Part shown: piece after piece, positions 9,220 through 20,684 of the stretch
How the letters are laid out: every line of letters begins with the position of its first letter
How positions within the stretch are numbered: the first letter of the stretch is position 1
Origin: Coccinella septempunctata
Taxonomy: Eukaryota; Arthropoda; Insecta; Coleoptera; Coccinellidae
Direction: 5' to 3'
Assembly (NCBI RefSeq): GCF_907165205.1
Contig: NC_058194.1
Span: forward strand, 124,001-188,000
DNA: 64,000 bases
Program-made: the position numbers and the translations under genes
Notes under the pieces: model-generated
Told to the model about the DNA's origin: nothing
The model's database searches: none
The model's input: only the letters and a program-made list of their open reading frames with translations

Positions 9220-12200
9220 GTATGAACGGAAAACTTCATAGGAAGTAGTATCTTACCTAATTCAACCCAAATCGACGATAAAAACCATAGGTCACGCTTC
9301 ATATAAAAAAGTCGTTCGGACTCTGAAAATTCCACATATAGTAAAATGTGAGGTTCGGAAACATAATTTTCTTATTTTTCAAAAATTAGGGAAGGTATGA
9401 ACGGGAAACTTCGTAGGAAGTAGAATCTTACCTAATTCAACCCAAATCGACGATAAAAACCATAGGTCACGCTTCATATAAGAAAGTCGTTCGGACTCTG
9501 AAAATTCCACATATAGTAAAATGTGAGGTTCGGAGACATAATTTTCTTATTTTTCGAAAACTAGGGAAGGTATGAACGGGAAACTTCGTAGGAAGTAGTA
9601 TCTTACCTAATTCAACCCAAATCGACGATAAAAACCATAGGTCACGCTTCATATAAAAAAGTCGTTCGGACTCTGAAAATTCCACATATAGTAAAATGTG
9701 AGGTTCGGAAACATAATTTTCTTATTTTTCAAAAATTAGGGAAGGTATGAACGGGAAACTTCGTAGGAAGTAGTATCTTACCTAATTCAACCCAAATCGA
9801 CGATAAAAACCATAGGTCACGCTTCATATAAGAAAGTCGTTCGGACTCTGAAAATTCCACATATAGTAAAATTTGAGGTTCGGAGACAAAATTTTCTTAT
9901 TTTTCAAAAACTAGGGAAGGTATGAACGGAAAACTTCATAGGAAGTAGTATCTTACCTAATTCAACCCAAATCGACGATAAAAACCATAGGTCACGCTTC
10001 ATACAAAAAAGTCGTTCGGACTCTGAAAATTCCACATATAGTAAAATGTGAGGTTCGGAGACATAATTTTCTTATTTTTCAAAAACCAGGGAAGGTATGA
10101 ACGGGAAACTTCGTAGGAAGTAGTATCTTACCTAATTCAACCCAAATCGACGATAAAAACCATGGGTCACGCTTCATATAAGAAAGTCGTTCGGACTCTG
10201 AAAATTCCACATATAGTAAAATGTGAGGTTCGGAGACATAATTTTCTTATTTTTCAAAAACTAGGGAAGGTATGAACGGAAAACTTCATAGGAAGTAGTA
10301 TCTTACCTAATTCAAGCCAAATCGACGATAAAAACCATAGGTCACGCTTCATATAAGAAAGTCGTTCGGACTCTGAAAATTCCACATATAGTAAAATGTG
10401 AGGTTCGGAAACATAATTTTCTTATTTTTCAAAAATTAGGGAAGGTATGAACGGGAAACTTCGTAGGAAGTAGTATCTTACCTAATTCAACCCAAATCGA
10501 CGATAAAAACCATAGGTCACGCTTCATATAAGAAAGTCGTTCGGACTCTGAAAATTCCACATATAGTAAAATGTGAGGTTCGGAGACATAATTTTCTTAT
10601 TTTTCAAAAACCAGGGAAGGTATGAACGGGAAACTTCGTAGGAAGTAGTATCTTACCTAATTCAACCCAAATCGACGATAAAAACCATGGGTCACGCTTC
10701 ATATAAGAAAGTCGTTCGGACTCTGAAAATTCCACATATAGTAAAATGTGAGGTTCGGAAACATAATTTTCTTATTTTTCAAAAATTAGGGAAGGTATGA
10801 ACGGAAAACCTCATAGGAAGTAGTATCTTACCTAATTCAACCCAAATCGACGATAAAAACCATAGGTCACGCTTCATATAAAAAAGTCGTTCGGACTCTG
10901 AAAATTCCACATATAGTAAAATGTGAGGTTCGGAGACATAATTTTCTTATTTTTCAAAAACCAGGGAAGGTATGAACGGGAAACTTCGTAGGAAGTAGTA
11001 TCTTACCTAATTCAACCCAAATCGACGATAAAAACCATGGGTCACGCTTCATATAAGAAAGTCGTTCGGACTCTGAAAATTCCACATATAGTAAAATGTG
11101 AGGTTCGGAGACATAATTTTCTTATTTTTCAAAAATTAGGGAAGGTATGAACGGGAAACTTCGTAGGAAGTAGTATCTTACCTAATTCAACCCAAATCGA
11201 CGATAAAAACCATGGGTCACGCTTCATATAAGAAAGTCGTTCGGACTCTGAAAATTCCACATATAGTAAAATGTGAGGTTCGGAGACATAATTTTCTTAT
11301 TTTTCAAAAACTAGGGAAGGTATGAACGGAAAACTTCATAGGAAGTAGTATCTTACCTAATTCAACCCAAATCGACGATAAAAACCATAGGTCACGCTTC
11401 ATATAAAAAAGTCGTTCGGACTCTGAAAATTCCACATATAGTAAAATGTGAGGTTCGGAGACATAATTTTCTTATTTTTCAAAAACCAGGGAAGGTATGA
11501 ACGGGAAACTTCGTAGGAAGTAGTATCTTACCTAATTCAACCCAAATCGACGATAAAAACCATGGGTCACGCTTCATATAAGAAAGTCGTTCGGACTCTG
11601 AAAATTCCACATATGGTAAAATGTGAGGTTCGAGGACATGATTTTCGTATTTTTCAAAAATTAGCAGAGTTATGAACGGAAAACTTCCTAGGAAGTGGTA
11701 TCTCAACTAATTCAACCCAAATCGACGATAAAAACCATAGGTCACGCTTCATATAAGAAAGTCGTTCGGACTCGGAAAATTCCACATATGGTGAAATGTG
11801 AGGTTCGAGCGACATGATTTCCTCATTTTTCAAAAACTACTGAAGGAATGTTCGAAAAACATCTCAGGACGTTGTATCGTACCTATACCAACTCAAATCA
11901 ATGATAAAAATCATAGGTCACGCTTCATATAAGAAAGTCGTTCGGACTCGGAAAATTCCACATATGGTGAAATGTGAGGTTCGAGCGACATGATTTCCTC
12001 ATTTTTCAAAAACTACTGAAGGAATGTTCGAAAAACATCTCAGGACGTAGTATCGTACCTATACCAACTCAAATCAATGATAAAAACCATAGGTCACGCT
12101 TCATATAAGAAAGTCGTTCGGACTCGGAAAATTCCACATATGGTGAAATGTGAGGTTCGAGCGACATGATTTCCTCATTTTTCAAAAACTACTGAAGGAA

Positions 12201-12836
12201 TGTTCGAAAAACATCTCAGGACGTAGTATCGTACCTATACCAACTCAAATCAATGATAAAAACCATAGGTCACGCTTCATATAAGAAAGTCGTTCGGACT
12301 CTGAAAATTCTACATATGGTAAAATGTGAGGTTCGAGGACATGATTTTCGTATTTTTCAAAAATTAGCAGAGTTATGAACGGAAAACTTCCTAGGAAGTG
12401 GTATCTCACCTAATTCAACCCAAATCGACGATAAAAACCATAGGTCACGCTTCATATAAGAAAGTCGTTCGGACTCGGAAAATTCCACATATGGTGGAAT
12501 GTGAGGTTCGAGCGACATGATTTCCTCATTTTTCAAAAACTACTGAAGGAATGTTCGAAAAACATCTCAGGAGGTAGTATCGTACCTATACCAACTCAAA
12601 TCAATGATAAAAACCATAGGTCATGCTTTATATAAGAAACTTGTTCGGACTCTGAAAATTCCACATATAGTAAAATGTGAGGTTCGGGCGATATGATTTC
12701 CTTATTTTTCAGAAACTATTGGAGGAATGTTCTAAAAGCAGCTCAGGAGGTAGTATCGTACCTATACCAACCCAAATCAACGATAAAAACCATAGGTCAT
12801 GCTTCATATAAGAAACTTGTTCGGACCCTGAAAATT
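9220..12836. repeat. 175-bp satellite array A2
   Basis: About 21 monomers with the same left-to-right order of subtypes (A, then B, C, B, C and a divergent end) as A1. It contains no type D monomers. Compared with A1 it has about two extra type A monomers in the middle. Confidence 0.97.
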
Positions 12837-13320
12837 GTCGCGGTCTTCTGGAGGGTTACCCCATGCTCTCCTAGCATTGTGGGTAGAGAGGGCTCGGTCT
12901 CGGACACATAACGATGTTTAACGTTGAAAAGAGTCGTTCGGATGGGAGACCATAGGTGGTTGCTCCGATGCATATTTTCGTTTATGTCTTCGTTTAATAA
13001 AGTGTTATTATCCCGAAAGGTGCATTCGAAACTTATGTATGAGAGACCTTCGGACATATTACGAGTGTGAGACTGATACGATTAGAGATATTCGATGCGA
13101 TCCGAGGCAAATCGCCCCGGATCTAATGAATATGTACGTAATTGTGATTCTGGAGGGTTATCCCATGTCCTCCAGACATATATGTAAAGGGATGGAGAAT
13201 GGGTCATGCTGGCCAGTCGTGGCGGATTTCTTTTTCTAGGATGAAGTTGCTGTTCTGGTTGGTAGGCTCGAATCGGATCCCCGCAGTGATGGGCTTGACG
13301 TGATTTTGTAGAATAAGTCG
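12837..13320. other. 484-bp post-array flank, copy 2
   Basis: Same layout as 5996-6480 with the private variant tagcattgtgggtag near 12874, which alters the Pol I-like word but leaves the 12-bp C-box-like word intact. Confidence 0.7.
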
Positions 13321-15019
13321 GTGCATTATCAGAATTAAGCTCCGATGTGCGAACTTTGAAGTGGTTGATCTCAGCTAGTCTTTGTTCTTCCGGAGTATTC
13401 TCGATCTCGATGTATCGCTTCTATGTTTCATCTCTTGCCTTGAGCGACCCCTCGCAGCGAGATCGCGGTCCGCTTCGTATCTTCGTATTCGAATGGCCAT
13501 TATGCGATCGACTATAAAAAACGTGTCTAACCTTTCGGTTTTACCTTTCGGTTATGTCACTACACTTTGCGACCACTCACTCCTCGGACTTCCTTCCGAA
13601 CGAGAATGAATTACATCTCTCATTCACCGAGTCGTTATGTTTTCTTATATAGCGAAGGGTTGAGAATGTGTATGGAGCCGGGGGTTTACCACTTGTGGCA
13701 AACGCCTCGGCGAGGGACATAACGGTCTCAGTTTCTTTGCGGTCTAGTAGAAACGTTCAAGGCTTAGAACTCCTGTGTTCGGAGCTAATCGTATCTCTGG
13801 GCTCGCAAGGTGCTAAACCTTAGTCTTCCGACGCGGTTAGTGCCATATTACAAGGGTCCGCGCGTAGCTCGTCTGTTATCCTTCTGCCGTGTTGTCTGAT
13901 TTTCGAGGAGGGTGTTCGACTGCGATTTCGATTGAATTTCGTTAGTCGATTTACCCGAAGATTGTTGATGTACATAGGCGAAGATGCTGACGTCTCGTGG
14001 ACCTATCGTGTGAACATAGTCAGTTCACATAGGTTAGTTTTACCCCTACTGATGACTTATATTTAGCTTCTATGAGCCGTAAGACTCAAACAATGTGACT
14101 TTACCAAGGCATCAGACGTGTTCGTCTGGTGTCGCACGAGCCAAGGTTGCCGTTTGGAGCTAATGGTCAGCGGCGGGATCGCCACGTTCGACCTGGGCCC
14201 TTGAGGGTCAATCCTTGACGGTTAATCATGGTTCAATTTCGATGTTGAAGCTTTAAATAATTGCCTGTAGGCAACTTACATCCTGGCAAGGGTGACACTG
14301 GGTACATCGGTTTCCATGCTACGGATCTGTTGATACTCTGCCCTTAGCTTGGGGATTCGTCTTGTCGATTAGACGAGACCCCGTAACGAAGATGAAAGCC
14401 TCTTCTCCAGCTCGAAGACGATACACACATTTCGTGTCAGTATCCGTAGTTTACAGAAAAAACGATTCAAAACGTTATAGTTTTCTGAACACTTCACATA
14501 AACATGTACGAGAATAGCAATAGTACACTTCAAAATAATAAATGAAAAACCGTCTATGTGACCGATAATGCCTGACAAAAAGAATTGTTAAAACTGATGG
14601 AGATGTTTGTCTCCCATATCTTCATTAAATTGAATAAATAAAGGGCGAATGATAGCGCAAGATGATATCACGATAGCGCGATCCGGTTATCGACTATAAG
14701 TTTCGGAGCTGTACGAAATAACGTACTGAACCGGGTGCTGTAGGACTGGAACGTGACCACGATAGTCAATATTAAATGCGTTCGGGTGAATAACGTGTTG
14801 AATCATTTTCTAGTTTTGAATGCGACCCTTCCTGCCAATAACGTGTTGATTCAACGTGAAATTCATCCGAAATCAGTATCAATTCAATATAAAATTTTTG
14901 TCAACCACCGTCACCGAGAAACGTAAATAACACTTTCCAGTATGAAAATTTAAGAAAAAGTAATAAGACTCGAACACTTCGCTACGCTATTATGAGTCCA
15001 GCCAGAATTCTCACAGCAC
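13321..15019. other. Noncoding core, copy 3
   Basis: Collinear copy of 1-1700. It carries the long-form markers, including cccct near 14043 and acactttg near 13562, plus a private cttcgtattc near 13481. The hairpins are preserved. No gene is recognised. Confidence 0.6.
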
Positions 15020-15046
15020 GCTTCCGAATACGGAAATCCCTACTTG

Positions 15047-15514
15047 TCAGAAGAATGGAACATACTTCGGAAGATCGCTGATAGTTACTAGGAAAACAAC
15101 CGGTCCAAGAATAGATTCCTGTCCCACACCAATCTCCATCGGCCTCACCTTCGAGTACTTTACATCCACAAGGGTCACCTGTAACCTATTTTCTAAGATG
15201 GAACCGATCAATTTTATAGATCGATAGCATCGAATCCATGCAACCGTCCACGAATGATGACAAGCAGCAATTCTTTTCATATTCGAAGCAGTCAATTATT
15301 GCATAGTTAATCAAATTGCATCTGTGGTCCTTCGTCCCGCTCGAAAACCAAACTGCGATCAAAAGAATAGATGATTTTTTCCACGAACTATTCAACAATC
15401 TGGTTGGAAATTATTTTCTCGATGATCTTCGAGGAAATAGGACGATAATTATCATCACCCTTCTTGTGAACCGGTATCACCATCGAGATTTTTAGGCAAC
15501 TCCGACCGTGATAC
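15047..15514 (-). pseudogene. Non-LTR reverse transcriptase remnant, copy 3
   Basis: U3 copy, unchanged in its open segments (15047-15295 and 15186-15398) relative to U1 and U2. Truncated before the ADD catalytic motif, as in the other copies. Confidence 0.8.
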
Positions 15515-15523
15515 ACCTGTTCA

Positions 15524-16140
15524 CCAGTTTTGTTAGTGTATTCCATTTCCCTGCGTTAGCATTTATCCATGATATGACAACTTTCTAGACGGACCATGCG
15601 TACACTTTTGTATTGTTGTGCTCCAGAGCCGTAACGGAGCGGTTGATGAATTTGGCCAAAAGCAGAGCTCCACAGAGTTGGGATTTTCTTCGTAATTCTT
15701 TTTGGTGAAAGTTTTGATTTTGACGTGAGCAGTCGTACTTGTATGTTTCCGCTGGTGTCCATCGTTTTTTTTTCCATATGCCTTTAGGGATGCATCTGAG
15801 AATTCGTGTATTTTTAATGTCTGATAGCGGTTTAGGTGAATCTAACTTTTTATTTGAATTTCTTCTAGTTCTGGAAGTTCGCTTTTGTAGTTATTCCAAG
15901 CATTTCTTATTTGATCTGGTAGTAGTTCATCCCTAGAGGTGTTGTTTTTCCATATTTCTCTGCCTGAATTATGGTTCGTGATAATAATCCTAGAGGGTCG
16001 AAAATTGTGGAAATTTCTGATAGGATTTTTCTCTTTGTTAGTCGACACTCGCAGTTCTGTCTAATTTGGTAGTGTATGCTATCTTCTCCGGTTGTCCATG
16101 AAATACCGAGTTTTTTCGTTGAGCTGCTCTTGTCATTCAA
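15524..16140 (-). pseudogene. BEL/Pao pol remnant, longer copy 3
   Basis: Long form of the BEL/Pao fragment. From 16140 downward the frame reads KKLGISW, then KRKILSEISTIFDPLGLLS with an II.A segment, which is a hallmark of the region just after the RT in BEL/Pao pol. A frameshift near 15960-15980 moves the homology to another frame that continues RDELLPDQI, an AW..Y segment and ELPELE, across position 15937 without interruption. The LLTSKSKLSP, CGALLLAKFINR and SWINANAGKW words follow. Because homology is continuous across 15937, this is the ancestral state compared with U1 and U2. The LTRs, RT catalytic core and integrase are absent. Confidence 0.9.
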
Positions 16141-16372
16141 TAAGAGGTAAGCTGGGTTTCGGATTGTTTATTGAACTTTTACCCCTATGAAACAGAAACA
16201 CAACGGACTGATTGAGCAACACCAAATTACAGTGACAAAAATTAAAAACATAATTGAAAGTTTCCACACAAAATAATATGGACCAGATAGCACAAATATA
16301 TTCAAGCAATTTATGGAAAAGCTACTTCATTAGTTGTGGACAAGAATTCCTTACATTTACTATTAAAAATGA

Positions 16373-16639
16373 AAAACACACGCATTTGTCATTTATGGTC
16401 TGTGGAAACAATTTCGAACTGAAATAAGTGAAATCCAAGAGGAATTAAGGAATAACTACAATGTCAAAAGAAACGAATTTTTTTTTCCTAGTCATAACAG
16501 ACAACTACACCACCCTGAAGGAACCACAAAAATACGTGCGAATACTAAAATACAGATGCAACGTGGGAAAGGCACCATAATCCAGTGTCGCAAATGCCAA
16601 CAATGGGCTTACGCCATTACGAATAACCCCATAATGTAA
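16373..16639 (+). pseudogene. Jockey-like ORF1 (gag) remnant, U3
   Basis: Open plus-strand frame of 88 codons ending at TAA 16637-16639, with no usable ATG. It reads KTHAFVIYGL near its start, then a segment with SEIQEEL, and ends with IIQCRKCQQWAYA. That is the order of the PRE_C2HC region followed by the first zinc knuckle in ORF1 of arthropod Jockey-type elements, where the family has Q-C-x2-C-x4-H. Here the knuckle histidine is lost (QQWAYA instead of QQWGHA or similar) and the following knuckles are absent, so nucleic-acid binding is not expected. Weaker homology seems to reach back to about 16200 through stops. Its orientation is opposite to the neighbouring ORF2, so the two are not one intact element. 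Confidence 0.72.
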
Positions 16640-17224
16640 AATGAAATATGCAGCGAATCAGTTTTCGGCCACCTGCGCTAAGATGTAAAGAAGGGACATC
16701 TTCGGAAAATCGATAATGACGACATCCAAAAGAACTAAAACCAACATACATATATTGTGTTGTCTTTGTCTTGCTAAGAATAAAAAAAGTTCTGTAGTAT
16801 GTTCGTGAGAAACATAAGAGAGAGGTAGTTTGTTCTTCAGGAATAACTGTCAAAATTTGAACAGATGGTAACAACAATATATCTGTAACATTTCAGTATC
16901 AATTTGATTCATCTCTTTATTTAGAATTGTACGTATTCAGTGAGATTTGTTGAAACACATATGCGTGGCATCGAGCATGATGATTACCTCAAAACAAAAT
17001 TATCTACTATCAGTATTTCAGCAGCACCTTCAGATCAAAAAGTCTGCAGATGGAGTATCAAAAGTGACGATAATGAAAGAGGCTACGGATGTATTCTCAA
17101 CCTACGCTTGACAAACCTCACACAGAAAATACAGTTGACCTCAGAAAAAGAAAAGGAAGATAAATTTGACAATACATTAATAATATTTATAATCTTGACC
17201 CTCAGTCACAACCACACGAAACGC
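16640..17224. other. Unassigned sequence between gag remnant and ORF2 remnant
   Basis: No recognised gene. A 97-codon plus-strand frame lies at 16940-17233, rich in polar residues, with no motif I know. A minus-strand 86-codon frame at 16617-16877 overlaps the gag remnant and is probably chance. Copies lie at 31548-32133 and 51147-51732; the 97-codon frame is unchanged in them, which here only reflects recent amplification. Confidence 0.5.
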
Positions 17225-17487
17225 ATCTTTTAGGTATGAGTTTATGCTATAAAATGCATTTTTAAGTAGGTAGCATTCAACTGTTTTAAGAAATGTTTTG
17301 CTGTCTAGAAGCTGCACATTGCCAGGCGAGACATTATAAAATAAGGGTCCGTAATAGTTTACTCCCTATCGACTATGACTCAGTCTTAATTTTTGTATGT
17401 TTATATGTAAGGTTTGCCTGGTATTATGATCATGTATATCATTATTTCTTGTATATGAACCAAGGTTCTCCCTTACATATTTTAAGC

Positions 17488-17527
<40 letters not shown>

Positions 17528-19670
17528 GGATGGAATTGTAAACAGATTATTGTTGACAAATACAGTCGCGACATCTTCCCTATAATCCATTCCAAAAATG
17601 ACACGCTGAACCTTCCTTTGCAACCCAAATATCCTGCTGGAACGTGGGGAGTGACCCCATGCAAGAATTCCATATCTACAATGGGACAGAAATATTGAGT
17701 AATATGCTGTTAATAATTACTGCCTCGGTAATTCGTTTCGTAAGGACCTCATTACGAAAATGCTTCTTGAAAGTTTTTGCATGACTCTCCCACGACAAGA
17801 TTGGATCCAAGCAAAAACCCAGAAACATTGAACTTTCCTGTTCGCCTTTTTTTTATGAGTGAACATTATTGTTCTAGTTTTCATTTAGGCTTAGACCATT
17901 TTTACCAAACCATGTTAATGCTGACCCTTTAGCCGTGTTAATTTGTTCATATACGGTTTTTTTCTCGGTGTTTTAAACAAGAATTGTTGTGTCATCAGCA
18001 AAAAGTATGGAGTCCAAGCTGGAGCCCAAACTAAGATTGCTAATATGAAGCAAAAAGAGTATGGGCCCCAATACTGACCCCTGTGGCACTCCACAGGTAA
18101 TTTTTTGTGTGTCTGACGTTTTATTATTTATAGATACATACTGTGTCCTGTCGGCTAAATATGAGATCACGAGTTTAATACTGGTTTCATCAAAATCACT
18201 ATTTTTTAATTTAGAAATAAGAAGACTGTGGGAAACGCAGTCAAATGCTTTAGTAAGGTCACAAAAGACCGCTCCCACAATCTCTTCGTTCTCAGTGCCT
18301 CATAAAATCTTATTTATTAAATATATAAGAGCATCAGTAGTAGATTTTTTTGCCCTGAAACCAAATTGCCCAAAATTAAATAAATTATATGACTCACAAA
18401 TTTTCACGATTTGATTTTTTAGCACAGTTTCACATACTTTTGTTATCACTGTTATTATAAAGATAGGTCTTAAATTGTTTAAGTCCCTTGAATTTTTTTT
18501 TTCGAATTGGCAAAACTTCAGCTACCTTCAAGCTGTCAGGAAACACTCCATTCTTTATGCAATTATATATGAGATCAGTCAAGGGGTATAAAATTTCTTC
18601 TCTGACAGATTTAATATTAGTTTAGAATTCAGATTACAATAGTCAAGACTGGGCTTATTTTTCAGATTTTTTATTATGTCACGCACATCATTGTAGCTAA
18701 CAGGCGCAAAACTAAATATAGGGTAACAAAAACCCCCCATCACTACAAGTTTTCCCACAAAAAAAGCTCTTAAGTTCTAGTTGTTTTTTAATCTCCTTAC
18801 CGACATTGACAAAAAAAGTATTTATTTCGTCTAGATTTACATTTAATGGTAATTCATCTTTTTTTGTTGGCCTCTTGGTGTTTATTAGGTTCCAGCAGGT
18901 TTTACTTGGATTTGAACTATTTTCAATGGCCTTTTTATTGTGCTCCATTTTTGCCTTCCTTATTGCCTTTTGGTATTTGCGTTTGTATTCCTTTTTTAGC
19001 GTCAAAATTGATCTTGAATCAACATTATGGCAAAGTTCATGTAGAAGGCTCAAATGGTCATGCATTTTTTTTAAGCTTTCATTGAACCAATGTTTTTTTA
19101 CTTCAGTTTTTATATTTCTTAATGGGAAACACGCCGCGGCCTCTTCAGATAAAAAAGGTACAAAGGTGTCAAATGAGTGAGCAGGGCTTACCTGACTGCC
19201 CCTCAAAAATTTCCAATTTATTTCGTCAATGGCTTTGTGGAATTTCAAGAGCCCAATTTGGGTTATGGGTCTGGTATAAATTGGGTCAGCCAGGGTTCTA
19301 TCCACCTTATCAATTCCCACAGAGATTCTTACAGCTTTATGATCCGAGAACCCCGGTTCATATACTTCAGTGCAATACTTCCTTGTCATTCTGGTTATAA
19401 TATTATCTTAACACTCACCTTTCCTTGTAGCCTCAGTAATTGCTATATGGTAGCTAAAAGAATTTAATAAATCTAGCAAATTTGTGTAATCACGATTCGA
19501 AGTGTGAAAGTGGACATTAAAGTCCCCACAAATAATAATTTCATACGGGTGTGACTGTAGTAGACTACAGTCAAGGATTTTATTTAAACAAGACATAAAA
19601 CAATTTAAATCTCCAAAAGGCGTTCTGCAAAAGTTGTAGAGCATAACATTTTCTACAAATGTTGTCCTAA
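17225..19670 (-). pseudogene. Jockey/CR1-like non-LTR retrotransposon ORF2 remnant, U3
   Basis: Long minus-strand remnant of ORF2. 5' to 3': the C-terminal part of an apurinic endonuclease (19408-19644) with IIICGDFNVHFH; a linker (18712-19389, 225 codons) beginning SDHKAVRISV downstream of the endonuclease SDH motif and rich in basic residues; the RT, with FGFRAKKSTTDAL (about 18340-18380), FCDLTKAFDCVSH, GVPQGSVLGPILFL and the catalytic FADDTTIL (17973-18278); and a C-terminal region with NNDIHDHNTRQ (17366-17450), ending near 17225. Endonuclease and linker are in the same frame, separated by one in-frame TAA at 19408-19410. Further frameshifts and stops lie between 18420 and 18710 and after the FADD motif. 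The 5' end (endonuclease N-terminus) is missing, as expected for a 5'-truncated LINE. The RT catalytic aspartates are retained, but the frame breaks make it non-functional. Confidence 0.92.
17491..17524. repeat. (TA)17 microsatellite inside ORF2 remnant, U3
   Basis: A 34-bp TA run. On the minus strand it is flanked by FTIPSFY on one side and a CLKYV-type segment on the other, where related ORF2 proteins have a short YIY(E) motif. The run is therefore an expansion of a short TATATA already in the coding sequence. Confidence 0.85.
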
Positions 19671-19685
19671 GAAATTTTTTCTACG

Positions 19686-19954
19686 TTCAAACGTTTTTGA
19701 GAATAATGCGAGGAGTTAAGCGCTACATGCTGAAGCGAAAATTCGCTCAATGGAAAATAGTACATTCTAAGGTTCAGTCAGAGACAACATTGAAATTTTC
19801 GTGACTAATTTCGAAATTATCATCATAGAAATACCATGTTATTTTGACAATTGGATGAATGTAAATTAGACTGTGATTCTACATTGACCTTACCCTTTCG
19901 CATGTGTGGCTAAGCTCCTCGCCCTTACCGCCCTCTAACTCGACAACGGTTGAG
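19686..19954. mobile_element. Foldback (MITE-like) element, U3
   Basis: About 270 bp bounded by imperfect inverted repeats. The outer arms ttcaaacgtttttgag (19686-19701) and ctcgacaacggttgaga (19939-19955) pair when reversed. The inner arms start GCGAGGAG (19708) and end CTCCTCGC (19922), with ACATGC/GCATGT further in. I see no coding capacity and no clear target-site duplication. It lies at the 5' end of the Jockey ORF2 remnant. A non-autonomous DNA element is the simplest reading; an unrelated stem-loop is possible. Confidence 0.45.
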
Positions 19955-20360
19955 AGTATGTGAAATTGTTTCTGACAAAAGTTGTGTAAAATTTTATTAT
20001 TTTATTATAATGAATACAAAAACGATCAGAGTTACAGGCATGCAGGGGAATATTCGAAAAAAAAAGCATTTTTATCATCAAAGTGTCAGATTAATGGGTC
20101 AACACGTCTACAATACCGAGATTAACCATCTGTATGAAAATCTGATACGCTCGAGTATGTACAAGTAACGATTTTTTTTCACATTTTCAGAGGACTGCTG
20201 TGACATTCCGTCACGTCCAAATTGTCAGTCCCTTGAAAAGTAGCTTCCTCTGGGTCCAATAAACATATCCTCAAAAAATCTGACACGATGGAAAAATTTT
20301 TTTTTACCATTTTAAACTATTCCTTACGGCCAGTCCCAGCACGCAAACTATCAGATTAAC
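19955..20360. other. Unassigned AT-rich sequence before RTE-like tail
   Basis: No recognised gene. It includes a 72-codon frame without motifs (19950-20168), a short hairpin gtgacattccgtcac near 20200, and the related words gtcagattaatg and atcagattaaca at the two ends of 20078-20362. Copies are at 34862-35267 and 54461-54866. Confidence 0.45.
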
Positions 20361-20638
20361 ATGAATTTATCATCAGAGATACGTAGGGCATATAATAATA
20401 TTTATTCAAGTATAAATATATGGTATGGACATATACAACGAATGCCTGAAACAAGATTGCCTAGACAAATTCTAGAATGGCAACCCGCTACAAGAAGGAA
20501 AAGGGGACGACCCAAACAAGAATGGCAGAAGACGGTGAATAAATCCATGAGTGAAAGATACTTGAACAACTAAGATTGTAGAGACAGAGAGAAGTGGCGA
20601 TTAGGTGTCGGACAAAGTCGGAGGACGTTCTAAAACGA

Positions 20639-20640
<2 letters not shown>
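20361..20640 (+). pseudogene. RTE-type retrotransposon C-terminal tail remnant, U3
   Basis: A 70-codon plus-strand frame with WYGHIQRMP, LPRQILEW and TRRKRGRPKQEW, continued after a stop by a DREKWRLGVGQ segment. This basic G-H-x-x-R-M ... R-x-K-R-G-R-P-x-x-x-W tail ends many endonuclease-reverse-transcriptase proteins of the RTE and related LINE clades. The catalytic domains are absent. A (TA)n run follows directly, as expected for the 3' end of a LINE insertion with a simple-repeat tail. The exact clade is uncertain. Confidence 0.6.

Positions 20641-20641
<1 letters not shown>

Positions 20642-20676
<35 letters not shown>
20642..20676. repeat. (AT)n microsatellite after RTE-type tail, U3
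   Basis: 35-bp AT run between the RTE-type tail and the Penelope-like fragment. It probably marks the 3' end of the RTE insertion. Confidence 0.85.
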
Positions 20677-20680
<4 letters not shown>

Positions 20681-20684
20681 TATA

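Larger units (their letters stand above)
6481..13320. repeat. Higher-order repeat unit U2 (short form)
   Basis: Second unit, also without the long transposon block. It matches U1 closely through the core. It differs by a 13-bp tandem duplication (cttagaactcctg twice, 6923-6948) and by about two extra satellite monomers. Its right flank has a private variant, tagcattgtgggtag near 12874, where the other flanks read tagcatatgtaggtag. Confidence 0.95.

Noticed and set aside
16940..17233. 97-codon plus-strand frame as a gene
   Set aside because: No recognisable domain, it lies among transposon fossils, and its preservation between units is explained by recent duplication.
17293..17673. Small proteins with Tyr-Ile repeats
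   Set aside because: The repeats come from the (TA)n microsatellite; only the flanking ORF2 homology is meaningful.
18061..19467. Plus-strand frames of 79-124 residues opposite the ORF2 remnant
   Set aside because: They are antisense to a clear endonuclease/RT coding sequence with family motifs on the minus strand.
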